From: Tenrec ecaudatus
Taxonomy: Eukaryota; Chordata; Mammalia; Afrosoricida; Tenrecidae
NCBI RefSeq assembly: GCF_050624435.1
Contig: NC_134540.1
Span: 100,717,739-100,781,738 of the forward strand
Length of the DNA stretch: 64,000 nucleotides
Direction: 5' to 3'
The notes below the pieces were generated by a model, which was not told the DNA's origin, did not search any database, and saw nothing but the letters and a program-made list of their open reading frames with translations. How positions within the stretch are numbered: the first letter of the stretch is position 1; each line of letters opens with the position of its first letter. A program made the translations under genes and the position numbers. Positions 34,256-46,520 of this stretch are shown piece after piece.

Positions 34256-34377
34256 ATTTTGTTTCTTGCCAAGCAATTCTATGCATGATGTAAGTCTGGT
34301 TGTAAGAAGTATACATAAAAATGACAATGTAATCAATTTAAGCCTTTGTGTGTGATTGTGCGTGTGTGTGCATGTGT

Positions 34378-34412
34378 GAGGGAGAGAGAGAGGGAGAGAG
34401 AGAGAGAGAGAA
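34378..34412 (+). repeat. GA-rich simple repeat
   Basis: A gtgtgtg stretch passes into gagagagagagggagagagagag. The overlapping plus and minus open frames across it are artefacts of the simple repeat. Confidence 0.93.
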
Positions 34413-34454
34413 CACCACCGAAGCCCTGCTTATTGTAAACTCCCCACTTCTATT

Positions 34455-34650
34455 ACCTCTCGCTGCTGTCAAGTTAGTTCTGACTTGCACAAACCCTAAG
34501 CGTGTCCCACTGGAAGTGCAGTCTATAGAGATTTCAATGGTCAATACTTCAGAAGTAGATTGCCAGGACGTTTTTGTTGTTTTTTTTTTTGAGGGGGTGG
34601 GGGTGTCAGGCATACCAGGGTGGACTTCAACCCTCATCCACTGAAGGCTT
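34455..34650 (-). mobile_element. AfroSINE/RTE-tail fragment, longer subfamily
   Basis: The parts gctgctgtcaagttagttct, gactatgcaca-like sequence, atttcaatggtcaatacttc and agaagtagattgccaggacg match the reverse-strand longer subfamily seen at 24753-24935. Confidence 0.55.
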
Positions 34651-34654
34651 TCCA

Positions 34655-36475
34655 CAACTTACCACAATTCGTGTTCAGAAACTATCCACTTTGCAGACTC
34701 GCTTCCTTGGGAACTCACTTAGGGACCCTCCTAAGGCAATACAGCCCCTTTACCTCCATTCCTGCATCTGCTCATCAAGGGGAGAACAGCGGTGAGCTCG
34801 CTCATCAGCTCTATAGGAGAGAAACTTCCCAGCAACGACTTTCAAAAAGAATACAGTTACCATGGGAAGCACTGTTAGAAGTAGAAAGCCAACAACATAT
34901 ATGTCAGTCTCACTTGCTTGAAAACAGACGCACATAGGTAGAAGCCTGTTTAAATAATGTAAATGAGTAATTTACCTGCTTTAACAAACAAAAAAAATGT
35001 TCTCCCATAAAGTACCAGGAAAGGTTCAGAGCTGGGATTTGTGGAGGTTCTCAGAATAACTTTTCAGAATTTAAAGTATTTTTCTCTTTTTTAAAATATA
35101 AAATTAAGAACATATATGCTAACTCACACAATTGGGTAGGAACCTTAGAGGGCAGTGAATTTATGTTAACTTGAGGGAAATAATTCAGTGACAGGAGACT
35201 GAGAAGGGTTGTCACTGAGTTGCATGTCTACACACAATTGGATTGGTGTCTTTTTTACAGGATTTTCTTTTAACACAATGAGATAAACTAATGTTTAAAG
35301 GACACATGCTAACAGAGAGATAACACACTGACATGCAAGTAACTGCAGTAGAAGCAAATCTTATGGTCAGAATTTCCAAGATGGAATCCCCTAACAGAGT
35401 GAGTACAGATTATTGATCTCACCATCTCAATCTGTCCTTCAAATCAGTAGCATAAAATTTAAATTTAACTTTTGTGCAGGGAGTTTTTTTAATATATAAA
35501 AGTTATATTTTGGAGTACAGCCAGTTTTTTTGCCACAAAATTGTAATATGTTGCATAAAATTTTTAATTGTGTACTAATTTTCATAAGATGATTAGTTTA
35601 CATGAATTCATGGACTACATGAAAGGTCAAAACTTTGTCAACATAACATCCTTTCACATACATGATTAATAACAAGAAACGGTTATTGGGGATTTAAGTT
35701 TTAACTAGCCTTCCAGTGTTCAATTGTGATATCAATATCACAAACATGATAGATATTCTTAATCAGCGGGACTAGCGCTCTCAATTAGGTGCTCATTACA
35801 TTCTACACCTTAGTAATGACCTTGAGACGTGCATTAGACACTAATGAGTACATGCTTTCATTTTATAGCTCATATTCATGATAATGGAATTTACATGCAT
35901 GTAGTAAGCAAAGGTAGTGTGGACAAACTGTGAAAACCACAATGATTTAAACTCCATATCTCAAAGCCAAAATGAAAGATTTATTTATTGACATTGTCTA
36001 CATAAAGCCATATACAAGAGAAAAAGTAGTTGGGGCAAAGGTTTAGACATTTAAAAATATCTAAAGGGTTAGTGATTAAAAGGGTTAGATAAATCTATAC
36101 ATAGCTGAATTTTTTTTTCTATATCTGAATTTAAAAAGAAACAAACTAGAATAGCTTTTTTAGGAGAAAATGGTAGTTTGGAATTCTGTAAGATGTTACA
36201 GTCAAGTTTCATAGCATTTATTTAGCAATGCAGATGAAAATTTGATACATTTTAATTTTCCTTCCTTTTTTTGGTTTATTATTATAATTTTTGTTCTCTC
36301 TCTCTCTCTTTTGCTTATTTAATGCATGGCCATGCTGAAAATTTTCTGTGCTATAGGGAAAGGCAGCATAGTTCAAATAAAACCATGTGTTAGGAGTAAT
36401 ACGAGCCTGCATCTCTTCCTCTCCTTATTCTGAACACAGTTCACATAAACAAACAACCCAATCAACACCTACCAC
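34655..36475. other. Unclassified AT-rich sequence, about 1.8 kb
   Basis: No gene is recognised. There are a short (tc)n at 36296-36310 and numerous A/T runs. The frames at 34574-34937 are chance frames that continue from the neighbouring SINE fragment. Confidence 0.45.
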
Positions 36476-36477
36476 GG

Positions 36478-36560
36478 GGATGGCACAGGATGGAGGCTCC
36501 TGGGCCCCAATTGTTCACGGGTCAACATCAAGCAGAGGCAACTCAATGGCATCTAGCAAA
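36478..36560 (+). mobile_element. RTE/BovB-like LINE 3' terminus, plus strand
   Basis: The stretch ggatggcacaggatggaggc, then ttcacgggtcaacatcaagc, then ggcaactcaatggcatctag matches the last 80 bases of the RTE in sense orientation. It is an extreme 5' truncation. Confidence 0.6.
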
Positions 36561-36564
36561 GATA

Positions 36565-39500
36565 CTATTTGACTAAATAGTACCCAGTTATTCAAACTAA
36601 TTTTCAAGTCAGTTTTCAGAAACTTCTGATGTAATTATTCATAAAACATATTCTCTCTCAGAAACTTCTCTTTCCAGGTTATTTAAAGAGTCCTAATGCA
36701 CTTCAGTTCCACCTCTTCTTCACTCCACTTTGGTCATGAAGACAGTAAGGTCACTGTTTGGTACGGTAGAAGCAGAGATGACAAAGGGACTGAAGAGAAG
36801 ATCTACACACCAAAGAGCACTGCTAGCGCTGGGGAACTTTGAGTATAAAAAGCCATCCATTCCAATTGTTAAAACATTCTCAGTGAATTAACTGGAATCT
36901 ACTCTCTGGGCAATTTCCTTCCAAATAGTCTAACCCTGAAAGTTTAATATAATAAGTTTAATTCCGCTTCCACCTAACAGGCTTTAAATACATGGAGACT
37001 TGTGTCTGTGCTGAATGTCTCTTTTGCCCACTGAATATTTGTAGTAACTTCAACCATTGCTTATATAAGATAGGATTCATTATCCACTGACCTCTCTGGA
37101 CAGATGTCAGGGAGATGTGTGATTGCTTCAATAAGGCACCTAAAATTAATCGCAAACCTCCTGATGCAGGTTTAGTAATGCTGAGTACAGGGAGCTTATT
37201 ATCTTCTGTGAACTGGATACCATTCTTCTTTCTGTTAATGCAACTCGGGATTGCGTTAGATCTTTTGTCAGCCTGCTCACCTTGCATAACCCACCATGTC
37301 TACAGCTATATTACCAGGAGACTCTTGAGAAGCACTTTTAACAGACCATCTAATATGCCCCCCTGATCCCTTGATCAAACAGAAGCAGCACTTTTATAGC
37401 ACGCTATCTGGAAACCTATATAAATGGGTCATTAAAAACAATGTAGTTTCTGAGGCACTTAAAAAGAAGAGTGTTCAAACATCCCTGCATTTATTCCCGT
37501 ACTCATGATCTCAGTATTTATTACTCAGCAAGAACCATGTACGACCCTCTGGACAGAGAGTTGAAGAAGGGACCCCCGGCTCTTCAGAGTTCCCAGGTTT
37601 GTCAGATAAATAAATCAACACTCAGTGCTGCATGTCAGATACTCTTCTAAAGCTTGGTCAATGCGTGCTCCAGGAGAGAGAAGGAACTCCAACTCAGACG
37701 AGGGCACACGAGGGCACCACAGAATCCTATTCGGAGATGAGTTTCACAATAAAAGTGAGTTCTTCTCCCCCTGTTATTTCAGATGAGAGACTATGTCCTG
37801 TAGCTTCCCAGCTTCAGTTCCCACCGCTGATATATTAGCGACTGATAGTGAGCAAATACACAAATTGAAATAAAATTGAAAAGATCGATTAAGTAGTGGA
37901 TTCATTAGAAATAAAGAGTATTTCAGCCATGTGATAGCATAGAGGTGAGAGTTTAGCATATCCTTAGAGGACAAAGTAGCTTGCTTAAACTACAGGCTAT
38001 GCTGGGGCTGTGTGTGTGTCGGGGTGGGGGTGGGGGCAGAGAAGAGGGTAGAATGTAGAAAATGGAACCAGTGATCTAGGTAAGGGAGAAAGGCAAGTGA
38101 ACGGTGAGTGACTAAATGCAGAAGGACCAGTTGGCGCTATTGCAAAAGCCCTGAGGGAAAGAAAGAAGGACAGGAAAGATGAGAACAGACCTCAAACATA
38201 CCCAGGATGATCGGATAGATGTCAGAGGCCAAGATGGCTCTTGTTAGTATTGCAGGTTGTTGCTCTGTAGGCTGAAAGTCAAGTCCTGGGGACCTTACGC
38301 ACAACAGGAGCCCAGGTGGTGGATAGTTGACAGCATCTCTCCGAGCTGTTCTTTTCTTATGACTCTCTACCAACATGATGTCCTTCCTTTTCGGTGAATG
38401 ATCCTTACTGACGGTGCATTGAATGCTAAGTGACCCAAAGTCACACTGTCCCATTTCTAAGTAGTATTCTGGCTGTATTTATTCTAACATTGATTTATTG
38501 GTCCTTTTTGCCATCCGTGGTATATTTAATATTCTTAGCCAACACTGTAACTTGAATGCATTGAGAAATGATATAAGAACAGAATCAATAGAGGCCAAAA
38601 CTGAGACTGAAGCCGTTGGCATGAATATTGTTTAATAAAAGCGAACAGGGTGAAGAGAAAAATGCTAAACAAGTCTTACAGAACACGGTCCAAAGTGGCT
38701 GCCTAAGGAAAAGAAACTAATAGACAAGAATTCAAACAGCACATAGAGAGGTTTCTTATGGAAGATGGGGTGACTGAAGATATTTGTAGAGAAAAAAAAC
38801 GAGGAGCAGCTGAATGGAAGTTGAAAAAGTCGGGAAAATAGAATAACAAATTGAGCACTTTTCCATTTCTGCACCCTCACAGACCCCAACTATAACATAA
38901 CTTTATTCCCAAATAATGTCGCTCTGTTACAAGTAAAGAGTATTCTAATTACTAATAATGTTTTATTTCTTTTCTCTTTTTTTAATATTTAACATCTCAA
39001 ATGCTGTCAGTGCTAAACTATCTCTCTAAAAATTTGTGGAAAACCCAAAATGGATGAGAACGCTGGGTCGCCCTTGATGTGGACTTTGGATCTGATTTTC
39101 TGTGAGGTAGGAAGTTCTAAACTATTCATGCTCAGCAACTGGAAACTCCCAGGTCCAAGTTTACCAGTAGGTGCTGATGTCTAACAAGATACCATGTTAA
39201 ATGGTATTAGTGACAAAGAACCTGCTCCCCCTCTCCCCACACACACCCTTTTATGAATCTTTCCCCGAAACATTGGCCACCACCCCGTGGTGGTTGCCAT
39301 GAGGAGCCATCTAGCAGGTTGCTGTGGCGGATCCATTAGAAAAACGGACGACCCAGCTCTTCTTCGCAATCTGTTCTAAGTCTAGAAGATCTATTTAAAC
39401 CTCAGGTTATTCCCATGTAGTGCTAGCTAGCCTTCGATAGAGGAAGTACACGCTGGCTTCATTTAAAGGAGTTTCTGTGGGGGTAAATATTGAGGTCAAG

Positions 39501-39660
39501 TTATACTTCATATGGTGTCCTTTGATCCAAAGATATATTTGAGCAATTATATGAACTTGGAATGTCCCTCAAGTATTGCCTTACATTAATAGGAACTGAA
39601 TAGCAGGCAGTTCCAAAGAGTTATCTTAAAAGGGGGCAAGAGATAAGAATTACTGTATGA
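36565..39660. other. Unclassified sequence, about 3.1 kb
   Basis: No repeat or gene is recognised with confidence. The minus frame at 36958-37287 (109 codons) has no recognisable domain; a plus frame overlaps it at 37115-37366. The 38137-38454 minus frame (105 codons) is similar. A G-rich stretch lies at about 38018-38037. This is one of the longest stretches without visible repeats. Confidence 0.45.
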
Positions 39661-39664
39661 TAAA

Positions 39665-39745
39665 TGAACAGTCCTGCTGGTGTAGTGAGTTATATGTTTG
39701 ACTTGGCACAATAAAGAGGGATTCAAATGTTCTGTAACCCAAAAT
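39665..39745 (+). repeat. SINE-like fragment (tentative)
   Basis: The head-like cagtcctgctggtgtagtga is followed by tgtttgacttggcacaataa. Too little matches to be sure. Confidence 0.35.
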
Positions 39746-40184
39746 GGGTCTGTCAAAGTTCAAACTCCGTTATTAAGATTAAAATGTCCCGGTCTTGTTA
39801 TAAAGTGGCATAACCACCTTGGCACAGAAACGTAAAAGGTTAGAATTTTTCTTATAAAGAAGCTCTGAGTCATCCTCACAACTGAAACATGTACCATGAA
39901 TTACCCATTGACTTCCATATATTGAAATGCCTTCTGAAATATTTACTACAGAATTTGAAGAAGAAAAATTTAGATCCTTTAAAATATGTGTAAACATGTC
40001 AATGGTCTTACATTTTGACACTCCAAACTGCCTTCATACCTTGCAATGTGTGCCTTTCCATTTTCTTTTGCATTTTCCACCCTTCCAAAGCTGTGTTTTG
40101 GCTTTGCAGGCTCCAACTTGCAGCCTCTGCATCTATTGCACAGCCTCCCATCCCCCAAAGAAAATGCAGCTGCTCCTTAATTGA

Positions 40185-40345
40185 TTGTAACTTGCAGTGA
40201 CTCTAAAGGACAGAGAAGAACTGCCCCCTTTTACTCTCCAAACCCCTAAATCTAACAAAGATAGCAGAGTGATTGGTGACCTATGACCTATGATCGCTGA
40301 CCTTATGATTGGCTGCTGGATGCCTAAAGAACTAGTCACCATTTT
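40185..40345 (-). mobile_element. AfroSINE, minus strand, diverged
   Basis: The segment ttgcagtgactctaaaggac, then agagaagaactgcccccttt, resembles the reversed tail of the SINE. The head side is unclear. Confidence 0.5.
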
Positions 40346-40639
40346 CCCAGATACAGATGCCCTCGGAAGTCCCTGAATACCTTTTTATTTTTAATATTAT
40401 TTAGCATTTTTGTTTTATCCATTAATTTGTTGATCTGAATTCTTGTCATGTTTAAAACTAGGGTGCTAACTTAATATATTATGGTAGCAAAATTTATAGC
40501 TGGAAGCACAGTGGACAACCATGTCAAAGAGACTACAGCCGATGAAGTCTATTCAATGCAACTTTCTGAATACGTGCCCCAAATAACTTTAGAAAGAGGT
40601 TTGCAAACACAGAAACCAAAACAAGGGTTTGTGGGTTTT

Positions 40640-40860
40640 GAGCTGGGTAGTCTTTCTTCCTGGAATATCCTTCCTTCTAGCCTTATGATGGCTGGGTTAC
40701 CCGCTTCATTCTGGTCTCCGTTTAAAGGTCCCCACTATTGCACTCCTGTCCTGTCACTGCCCTTAAATATCAGTTGTTCCTATCACAATCTCCTCTTCAC
40801 TTTTCCTTATTCCACGTTTGATTATTACGAATTAACCTTTTCATTTCATGTCCAGCCTTG
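40640..40860 (+). repeat. L2 LINE fragment, plus strand
   Basis: In sense order: ttcctggaatatccttcctt, atgatggctgggttacccgc, then gcactcctgtcctgtcactg and a decayed 'tatttt' part. This is the antisense counterpart of the block at 27000-27300. The 126-codon plus frame at 40481-40861 includes this L2 segment and is considered accidental. Confidence 0.65.
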
Positions 40861-40924
40861 ATTCCTTCCACTTACATGTAAATGTAATGGAAACTGTGGT
40901 TTTTTTCCTTGCTGGTTCCTCCAA

Positions 40925-41070
40925 GTGCCTACTATGTTGGGCTCCATGAATAAGCCTCATGTACAACGAAGGACCCACGGCCCACTCCTGCACGAGTCTC
41001 ACCAGCATTATTATGTGCAAGCGCACTGTTTCAGCCACTGTGTCAATTCACTTGTTGATGGTCTTGCGTT
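40925..41070 (-). mobile_element. RTE/BovB-like LINE 3' fragment
   Basis: The parts actatgttgggctccatgaa-like, gtttcagccactgtgtcaat and tcacttgttgatggtcttgc follow the RTE antisense 3' end. Confidence 0.6.
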
Positions 41071-41074
41071 TAAT

Positions 41075-42115
41075 ACAAAGCTAAGTAAGTCAACAGCGAG
41101 GAGTTAGGGGTCACTACTGCCTGGCTGTGATTTTAGGATTTCTACTTAACCTAAACAGTGTTCATAGAGATAACCGTTTAGTCCTTTAAATGTTAAAAAA
41201 AAAAAAAAAAAAGCATGACCTAGCAGAAATGTATAAAAATCTCTGATTTAAAATATGAAGATGGATCTGGAGCCTGAAGAAATTGATTTTAACATGGCAT
41301 TCACGTGCACGTTTGCAAACACATTCCACATCACCTCTCCCAAAGAAACAGGACCTTATGCTTTAGCACTTTAAGTACTGCCGACTCTTGTTTTGTAGGA
41401 GGGATCGGTAAACCACATCGAAGAGCAAGTCTAATGTCATTTTTAAACTTCAAACACACACTTTGTGGCAATAAACCAAAGTACAACGAAGACCCTCAGA
41501 AGTTTTCAAACTTTCAATTGCTCACCAGAGACAAGTAAGCTAAGTGGCTATTAGCTGCCACCCACTATTCTAACCCCTTGGGGTCTCCAGGTCCACACCT
41601 GAGAAACAAGGCTTCCAGGAGATCTAGCCTCCAGCAGAAACGTTGTGAACAGTTCAGTCATTGTTTGAGCAAAGTTTTTTTAGGATCATTAAACCTGTAC
41701 ACTAGCTACAAAAAGGTTCTTAAACTTGCCCTCTTCGCCCTCCCCTCAGTTAGTTGTGCAGGACCCTCCCCTGTTTATATGGTGATTAGTACACTTAAGT
41801 TGCAATATAAGGGCCTGCGCATTGTTTCAGGGGCCTAGAGACGAGGCTTGTAGGGACAGGATGAGCTTTATAGAGGAAAAAGCCAGTGATCATCACTCAG
41901 GCCTCCAGCAAGAAAGCACAAGGAGCCAGGGGACCCACTTTGGGGCTAACAAGCTGTATAAACTAGATTTGCAGTAAAAAGGATTGTGAGATTTCTCAGC
42001 ACTGATCCAGCAGGGTTAGCTGCGGTGCTGAGCTACAGTACTGCAGCCCCTTTAGGGGCTATGGGACGGCCAAGAGCCCAACGGCTGGACATTTGGCTAC
42101 AGGGCGACAGACTGC
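41075..42115. other. Unclassified sequence with an A18 tract
   Basis: A run of about 18 A residues lies near 41195-41212. No other repeat and no gene is recognised, and the open frames here have no family signature. Confidence 0.45.
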
Positions 42116-42265
42116 TGCCTTGTTTCTTAACTGTGGACCTCAGGGAGCTAGGCAGCCTTCCGGAACTCAGCGTTCTCATCTGTAACTTCAGGCTCATGGT
42201 CACTATGTTCTCATAGGGTTGCTAGGAGAATTAAATAAGATTGATAAGTCTCAGTAGGAAGTCAA
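42115..42265 (+). repeat. MIR SINE (ancient)
   Basis: The parts aactgtggacctcagggagc, ctcagcgttctcatctgtaa, tcatagggttgctaggagaa and ttaaataagattgataagtc are the sense MIR core and 3' side. Confidence 0.8.
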
Positions 42266-42427
42266 GACGACAGCTGTTATCATCATTACACAAAACAGCT
42301 AAAATGGTACAGCTTCTGTTGGGGCCAGCTTTCTATAGCTCTTCTGCCTCCTCTGTCTCTCAGCAAGTCTCTCTTTGGCTGCTCCTTTCTTTCTGCCAAA
42401 TTCAACACTGGCTCTCTCTGTAGGACC

Positions 42428-42810
42428 CGAGGAGCCCTGTGGCACAGTAGCTAAAGTACACATCTGCTAAGTGAAAGGTCATCAGTTTGAACCCACAAGG
42501 CACCTCATAGGAGAAAGATATGGCAATCTGCTTCCTTCAAGATTGCCACTACCACGAGTCAATTGTGACATAGAACAATTCTACATAGAACAATGCTGAA
42601 ACTGTGAATTCTTACAGGAGCAGGCAGCCTCAACATTCTCCCCCAGAGCCTTTGTAGGTTTGGACAGCTGACTTTGCAGCTAACAGCTAAATGCCCAGCC
42701 CATGGCCCACCAGGGGTTTCTTCCATAAAGAGTAACTCTCTGGGACAGTCCCACTGTTGTACAAGGTTACTATAGAGGAGAACTGACTCAATGGCAATGT
42801 GTTTATATAG
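42428..42810. mobile_element. AfroSINE stack: plus, minus and plus pieces
   Basis: A plus-strand SINE starts ggagccctgtggcacagtag and breaks at about 42590. A minus-strand piece follows at 42597-42718 (cttacaggagcaggcagcct ... ccatggcccaccaggggttt). A plus-strand tail then resumes at 42725-42810 (ctctgggacagtcccactgt ... aactgactcaatggcaatgt). The arrangement suggests that the minus copy inserted into an older plus copy, although part of the first copy's own tail (acgagtcaattgtgacatag) precedes it. Confidence 0.65.
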
Positions 42811-43004
42811 GCCCAGAAACTCTCAGAACTGCAGTACTCACGTGGCACATACAGTTCACTCTCTTGGCTACTAACACTCAAAGTTGCAGGCACCAGCCAG
42901 AGTAGTCCCAGCACTGGAGATCAACCTCCAAAACATCTGCCATTCACAATCTAAGGAGAACCATTTTATCCTGACACACAAAGGATCTCTCGCTTAGTGA
43001 CATC

Positions 43005-43845
43005 AAATCAATCCTGCATCATAGGGACCACCCCCCTTTGGGTTTTCTGAGGCTGTTGTTGTTTACTAGAGTAGAAAGTTCAATCTTTCTCCTGAGAAGC
43101 TGCTGGTGATTTTGCACTGCCAACCAAGTGAGTTGAAGCCTGTGATAGGTAGGTATATTGGGCCAACCTGGCCAATAAGAACATGTGGGATTAATTAGGT
43201 CACAGTATGATTGGAGGGCAAAGAGATAAATGGCTTGGAGAGCCCCCTCCTCAGATCCCCCCGCCACCCCTTGCTTTCTGGTGATTGCACCAGCGTGCGG
43301 CTGCCTTAGCTAGTCCTCTGCCTCAACTTGTGAGCTACAGTACACGTGGGACACCCAACCCATGGATTGTGTTAGTAGAGCTTGAGGTTCCTTTGAGACC
43401 TGCTTTGCCATGCTGCTGCTAGTGCATAGATGGCTTAAACTTGGGACTGTCAGATCCTGTCATCAGGCTGACTGTTGGTGACCTGCCCTGCTGTTTGCTG
43501 TCTGTAGCCAGACTGCCTGCATTTCTCTGTGGAAGACTCGGCTGTCTGCTTCCTTGACCTTGGACCCAGCAGCCCTTGTGAGGTGAAGGACTTCTAGTAT
43601 ATTAAATGTTCCATGGAAGTGAGTTGACCTGAGCCCTCTGTACTGCTGTGAGGACTAATGAGCTGTTATATTCCTTTGAGCTATATATACCTATCATTTA
43701 TATACATACATACACCTATTTAATATATTATATATACCTATTTATTATATTATATCTATACATACATATATATGCCCTGGTTTTATTTCTCAAGAGAATC
43801 GTGTGTAACACAAACCCAAAATAACCACTACACCACCAGGACCCA
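43005..43845 (-). mobile_element. AfroSINE, minus strand, split by LTR E
   Basis: The left part is 43005-43140 (aatcaatcctgcatcatagg ... ttttgcactgccaaccaagt). The right part is 43813-43845 (aaccactacaccaccaggac), the SINE head in reverse. The LTR lies exactly between the B-box region and the head. A short plus-strand SINE tail (cagggtctctaggagttgat) follows at 43850-43890. Confidence 0.75.
43141..43812 (+). mobile_element. Solo LTR E, ERVL/MLT2-like, plus strand
   Basis: It is 672 bp, in sense orientation. It starts tgtgataggtaggtatattg then ggccaacctgg, and ends tttatttctcaagagaatcg then tgtgtaacaca. The start and end match the ERVL MLT2 pattern well. Flanks aagcc (43136-43140) and aaccc (43813-43817) agree at four of five positions. 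The 3' part has an AT-rich tract of tatatacctat units at about 43680-43770. It is inserted in a minus-strand AfroSINE. Confidence 0.85.
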
Positions 43846-43929
43846 TCACAGGGTCTCTAGGAGTTGATACAAACTCAATACTAACCGGTTTAATTTTCAA
43901 AACTAAAACCATACATTTTAAATTGTGTT

Positions 43930-44080
43930 ATCATGTAAGCTTCCTGAAGGCAAACAAAGCCTGTGGGTTCATTCCGTATCCTGGGAGCCTAGGCCAGGGC
44001 ACTCCTCATGGAACACTGCATGCAAGAAGCATCTACTTGACTGCTGGCCTCATACATGTTTATTGAATGCTGTTGAGTTA
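43930..44080 (+). repeat. L2 LINE 3' end
   Basis: It has the sense 3' layout: tgtaagcttcctgaaggcaa, ggccagggcactcctcatgg and tgtttattgaatgctgttga. Confidence 0.65.
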
Positions 44081-44139
44081 GTGCCTAGAAATCAAATAAT
44101 GATATTCATCATCATGGTGAGAGTCTGTGAGCCCCTTTA

Positions 44140-44335
44140 TGAAAAAAAAATTGCCTGAGATTTAGTGTGCACCTTTCTATCAGAGGCTTCTTTTCTTACC
44201 TGTGAGTAATTCAGTAGAAAACACTTTGTGAAAACACTAACTTGAGATCTACATCCGACACCGTGAGCCTCCATGTCTTCAGGTATAAAACGGAGACAAC
44301 GATAGCTAACACAGGAATGTTGTAACAACTAAATA
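44140..44335 (+). repeat. MIR SINE (ancient)
   Basis: The segment cttcaggtataaaacggaga, caacgatagctaacacagga and atgttgtaacaactaaatac follows the MIR core and 3' side, with the 5' side weakly preserved. Confidence 0.6.
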
Positions 44336-44479
44336 CTATACAGAAATATTTTTCAAATTTATTTTTAAGCAGGAGGAATTGTTTTGAAAACCTGTGTTTC
44401 AGTTAAAATAAAAAAGTGAAGGGGGAAAACAGGTGTACTAAGCCTCTGGTGAACCATCTCTGACCACGGACGAGTAGTG

Positions 44480-44935
44480 TGCGCGGCCTTGCACACATGC
44501 GGACTGCACTGGAAAGTGGATTGTTGTAGATGCCGCTAGGCTACATTCAGCACCCTATCACTTGCCCTCCTTTATGATTCATTTAAATTTGTTCTGGTTT
44601 TTAATACTCTCTGTTTTCCTTTCTATTGAGGTTTTAATCTTTTTTACTTTACATTTGATAGATGTTTGTTTGTTTTTCTCTTTAAATGTTTTCTTTATAT
44701 AAAATCCAGAAATGGTAACTCTATAGACAATGATTGGATTAATTATTCCTTGGGGGTATAGCAGGGGAGTTTTAGGGGAAATGGGGAGCTAATAATGATG
44801 AGGACAAGAATGAAGAAAATGTTCTAAAGCTGTGATCATGAGTGTACAACTCTTCTGGATGTGGTTGAACTATTGAATTGTATGACATGTGAATTACATG
44901 CCAATAAAGCTGTAGTAAATAAAGTGACAGAAAAA
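44480..44935 (+). repeat. Old L1 3' UTR, plus strand
   Basis: The end atgtggttgaactattgaat, tgtatgacatgtgaattaca and tgccaataaagctgtagtaa is a typical terminal L1 segment with an AATAAA polyadenylation signal (44904). The upstream ggggaaatggggagctaata and gaagaaaatgttctaaagct belong to the same 3' UTR. No coding part is kept. Confidence 0.6.
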
Positions 44936-45479
44936 TCACAGAAATAGAAGAGGTCTAGTGGAACATCAAAAGTCAGACCTGCTGCCATGAAATCCATGCT
45001 GACTTGAGTGACTGAGACCAGGCGAGGGATCAAAAGGAGAGACCTGGACCAGAAACAGAGGCCAGCATGGTTTCCTTGTGGGGCAAGAGTTCAGAGAAGC
45101 TCCTAGAATCAGTCAGACCTTCCCTTTCTTCATAAAATCTTTAAACTACTTGACACTGACCTTGCCTCAAGGACCAAGAACTAGCACCGCCATGTGGGCT
45201 AGATCTCGCCCACAGGACTTCCGTCTCAGAATCCCTTGCACTGTAGACCATCATCTGAAACTTTGTATGTTTACACCGATGTTCCCAGAATCTCCCATGC
45301 TCTGCAAGAAACTTTTAAAAGCCTGGGCATGTATATGATGAAGAAAAGACTACATCAACTCTATTAGTTACATGGTTGCTCCCACTTAAAAGCAGCTAAA
45401 ATCATTCTCCCAGCATTGCCTCCACAGCTGACCCAGAGTAAAGCTCTCTCTTGTTAAAAGTCAAGAACTTAGTTCTGGA

Positions 45480-45620
45480 AACAGCAACTCTCTACATGTT
45501 TTTTGAGACTCTACATCTTATGGGGACCTCCTCTTTCTCCCTCAGGGTAACTGGTGGGTTTGAAATGCCAACCATGCCCTTAGTTCAAGGCCCATCCCAC
45601 AGCATCACCAGGGTAACTTC
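45480..45620 (-). mobile_element. AfroSINE, minus strand, partial
   Basis: The parts tctttctccctcagggtaac, tggtgggtttgaaatgccaa and ccacagcatcaccagggtaa form the reversed middle to head. Confidence 0.7.
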
Positions 45621-45672
45621 AGGGGTAGGAGTGGGGCAAAATTGCATGCGTGATGTTTGAAGTGTCTCCTGG

Positions 45673-46199
45673 TGTGTTAGTCTGGGTACTTTAGAGAAAC
45701 AAATCCACAGAAACTCATGTATAAGAGAGAGTTTTATATGAAGGTTAAGTGCACATCAAGAAAATATCCCAACCCAGTGCTGCCCAAGCCCACAAGTCCA
45801 ACATTAACCCATTAACCCATATGTCCAACACCAATCCACAAAGTCCTCCTCCATCTCACAGAACACATGCAATGATGCCGATTGCAGGAGGAAAGCCGAA
45901 TCAGTGAACATGTAAGCATCTCAGCACTGGCAGGGGTCTCCACATGGCTGCTCCAGCACCCAGGGCTGCATCAGGGTAAGTCCATGTTACTGCTCCTTGA
46001 GGATATCTTGCAAGAAGTGAGCCTTGCCAGCTGAAGAGGGAACTAGCTAAGACAGCTGCACCCTGATCTGACCATCATAAAGCAAGAGACCCGAGAACTA
46101 GAAAGGTGAAGCTTACTAAAGCCATTTATCTCTCTGTCCTTCAATTAACCCCACGTTTGTTGATTGACCAGGTTGGCACAATAAACTTTAACTATATCA
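45673..46199 (-). mobile_element. Solo LTR C, ERVL/MLT2-like, minus strand
   Basis: It is 527 bp, starts tgtgttagtctgggtacttt and ends ggcacaataaactttaacta then tatca. The flanks are identical: cctgg at 45668-45672 and at 46200-46204. This is the clearest proof, together with LTR D, that the family inserts with a 5-bp target duplication as LTR retrotransposons do. It contains a short local duplication (ttaacccattaacccat). Confidence 0.9.
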
Positions 46200-46421
46200 C
46201 CTGGAAAACCTCATCAGAAGTTATAGAATAGTGGAACAAGACTAAAAATGAGTGCATCACTATTATACATTTTCTCCGTTTCCTAGTGTTCTAAGTAACA
46301 GAAGTCTAACTCAGAGTATCAGCTCTAGGAGAGGGTTCTTCTTTATTATCAATTCCAGGAACTTCCAGGTGCTCATTGAAATTGCTTGGCGTTCTATAAA
46401 CTTCTTTAGCATCTGTCTTGC

Positions 46422-46423
<2 letters not shown>

Positions 46424-46450
<27 letters not shown>
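46424..46450 (+). repeat. (GT)n microsatellite
   Basis: About thirteen gt units; the KTDAK/HTHTHT-type frames across it are artefacts. Confidence 0.95.
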
Positions 46451-46453
<3 letters not shown>

Positions 46454-46520
46454 GTTCTTTTTGCTAATTCCAATCTTTCAGAAGTGATTAGAATTAGGAT
46501 CCACCCTACACAGATAAGAC

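Noticed and set aside
40481..40861. 126-codon plus-strand frame
   Set aside because: Its second half is an L2 LINE fragment in sense 3' orientation, which is not a coding part of L2.
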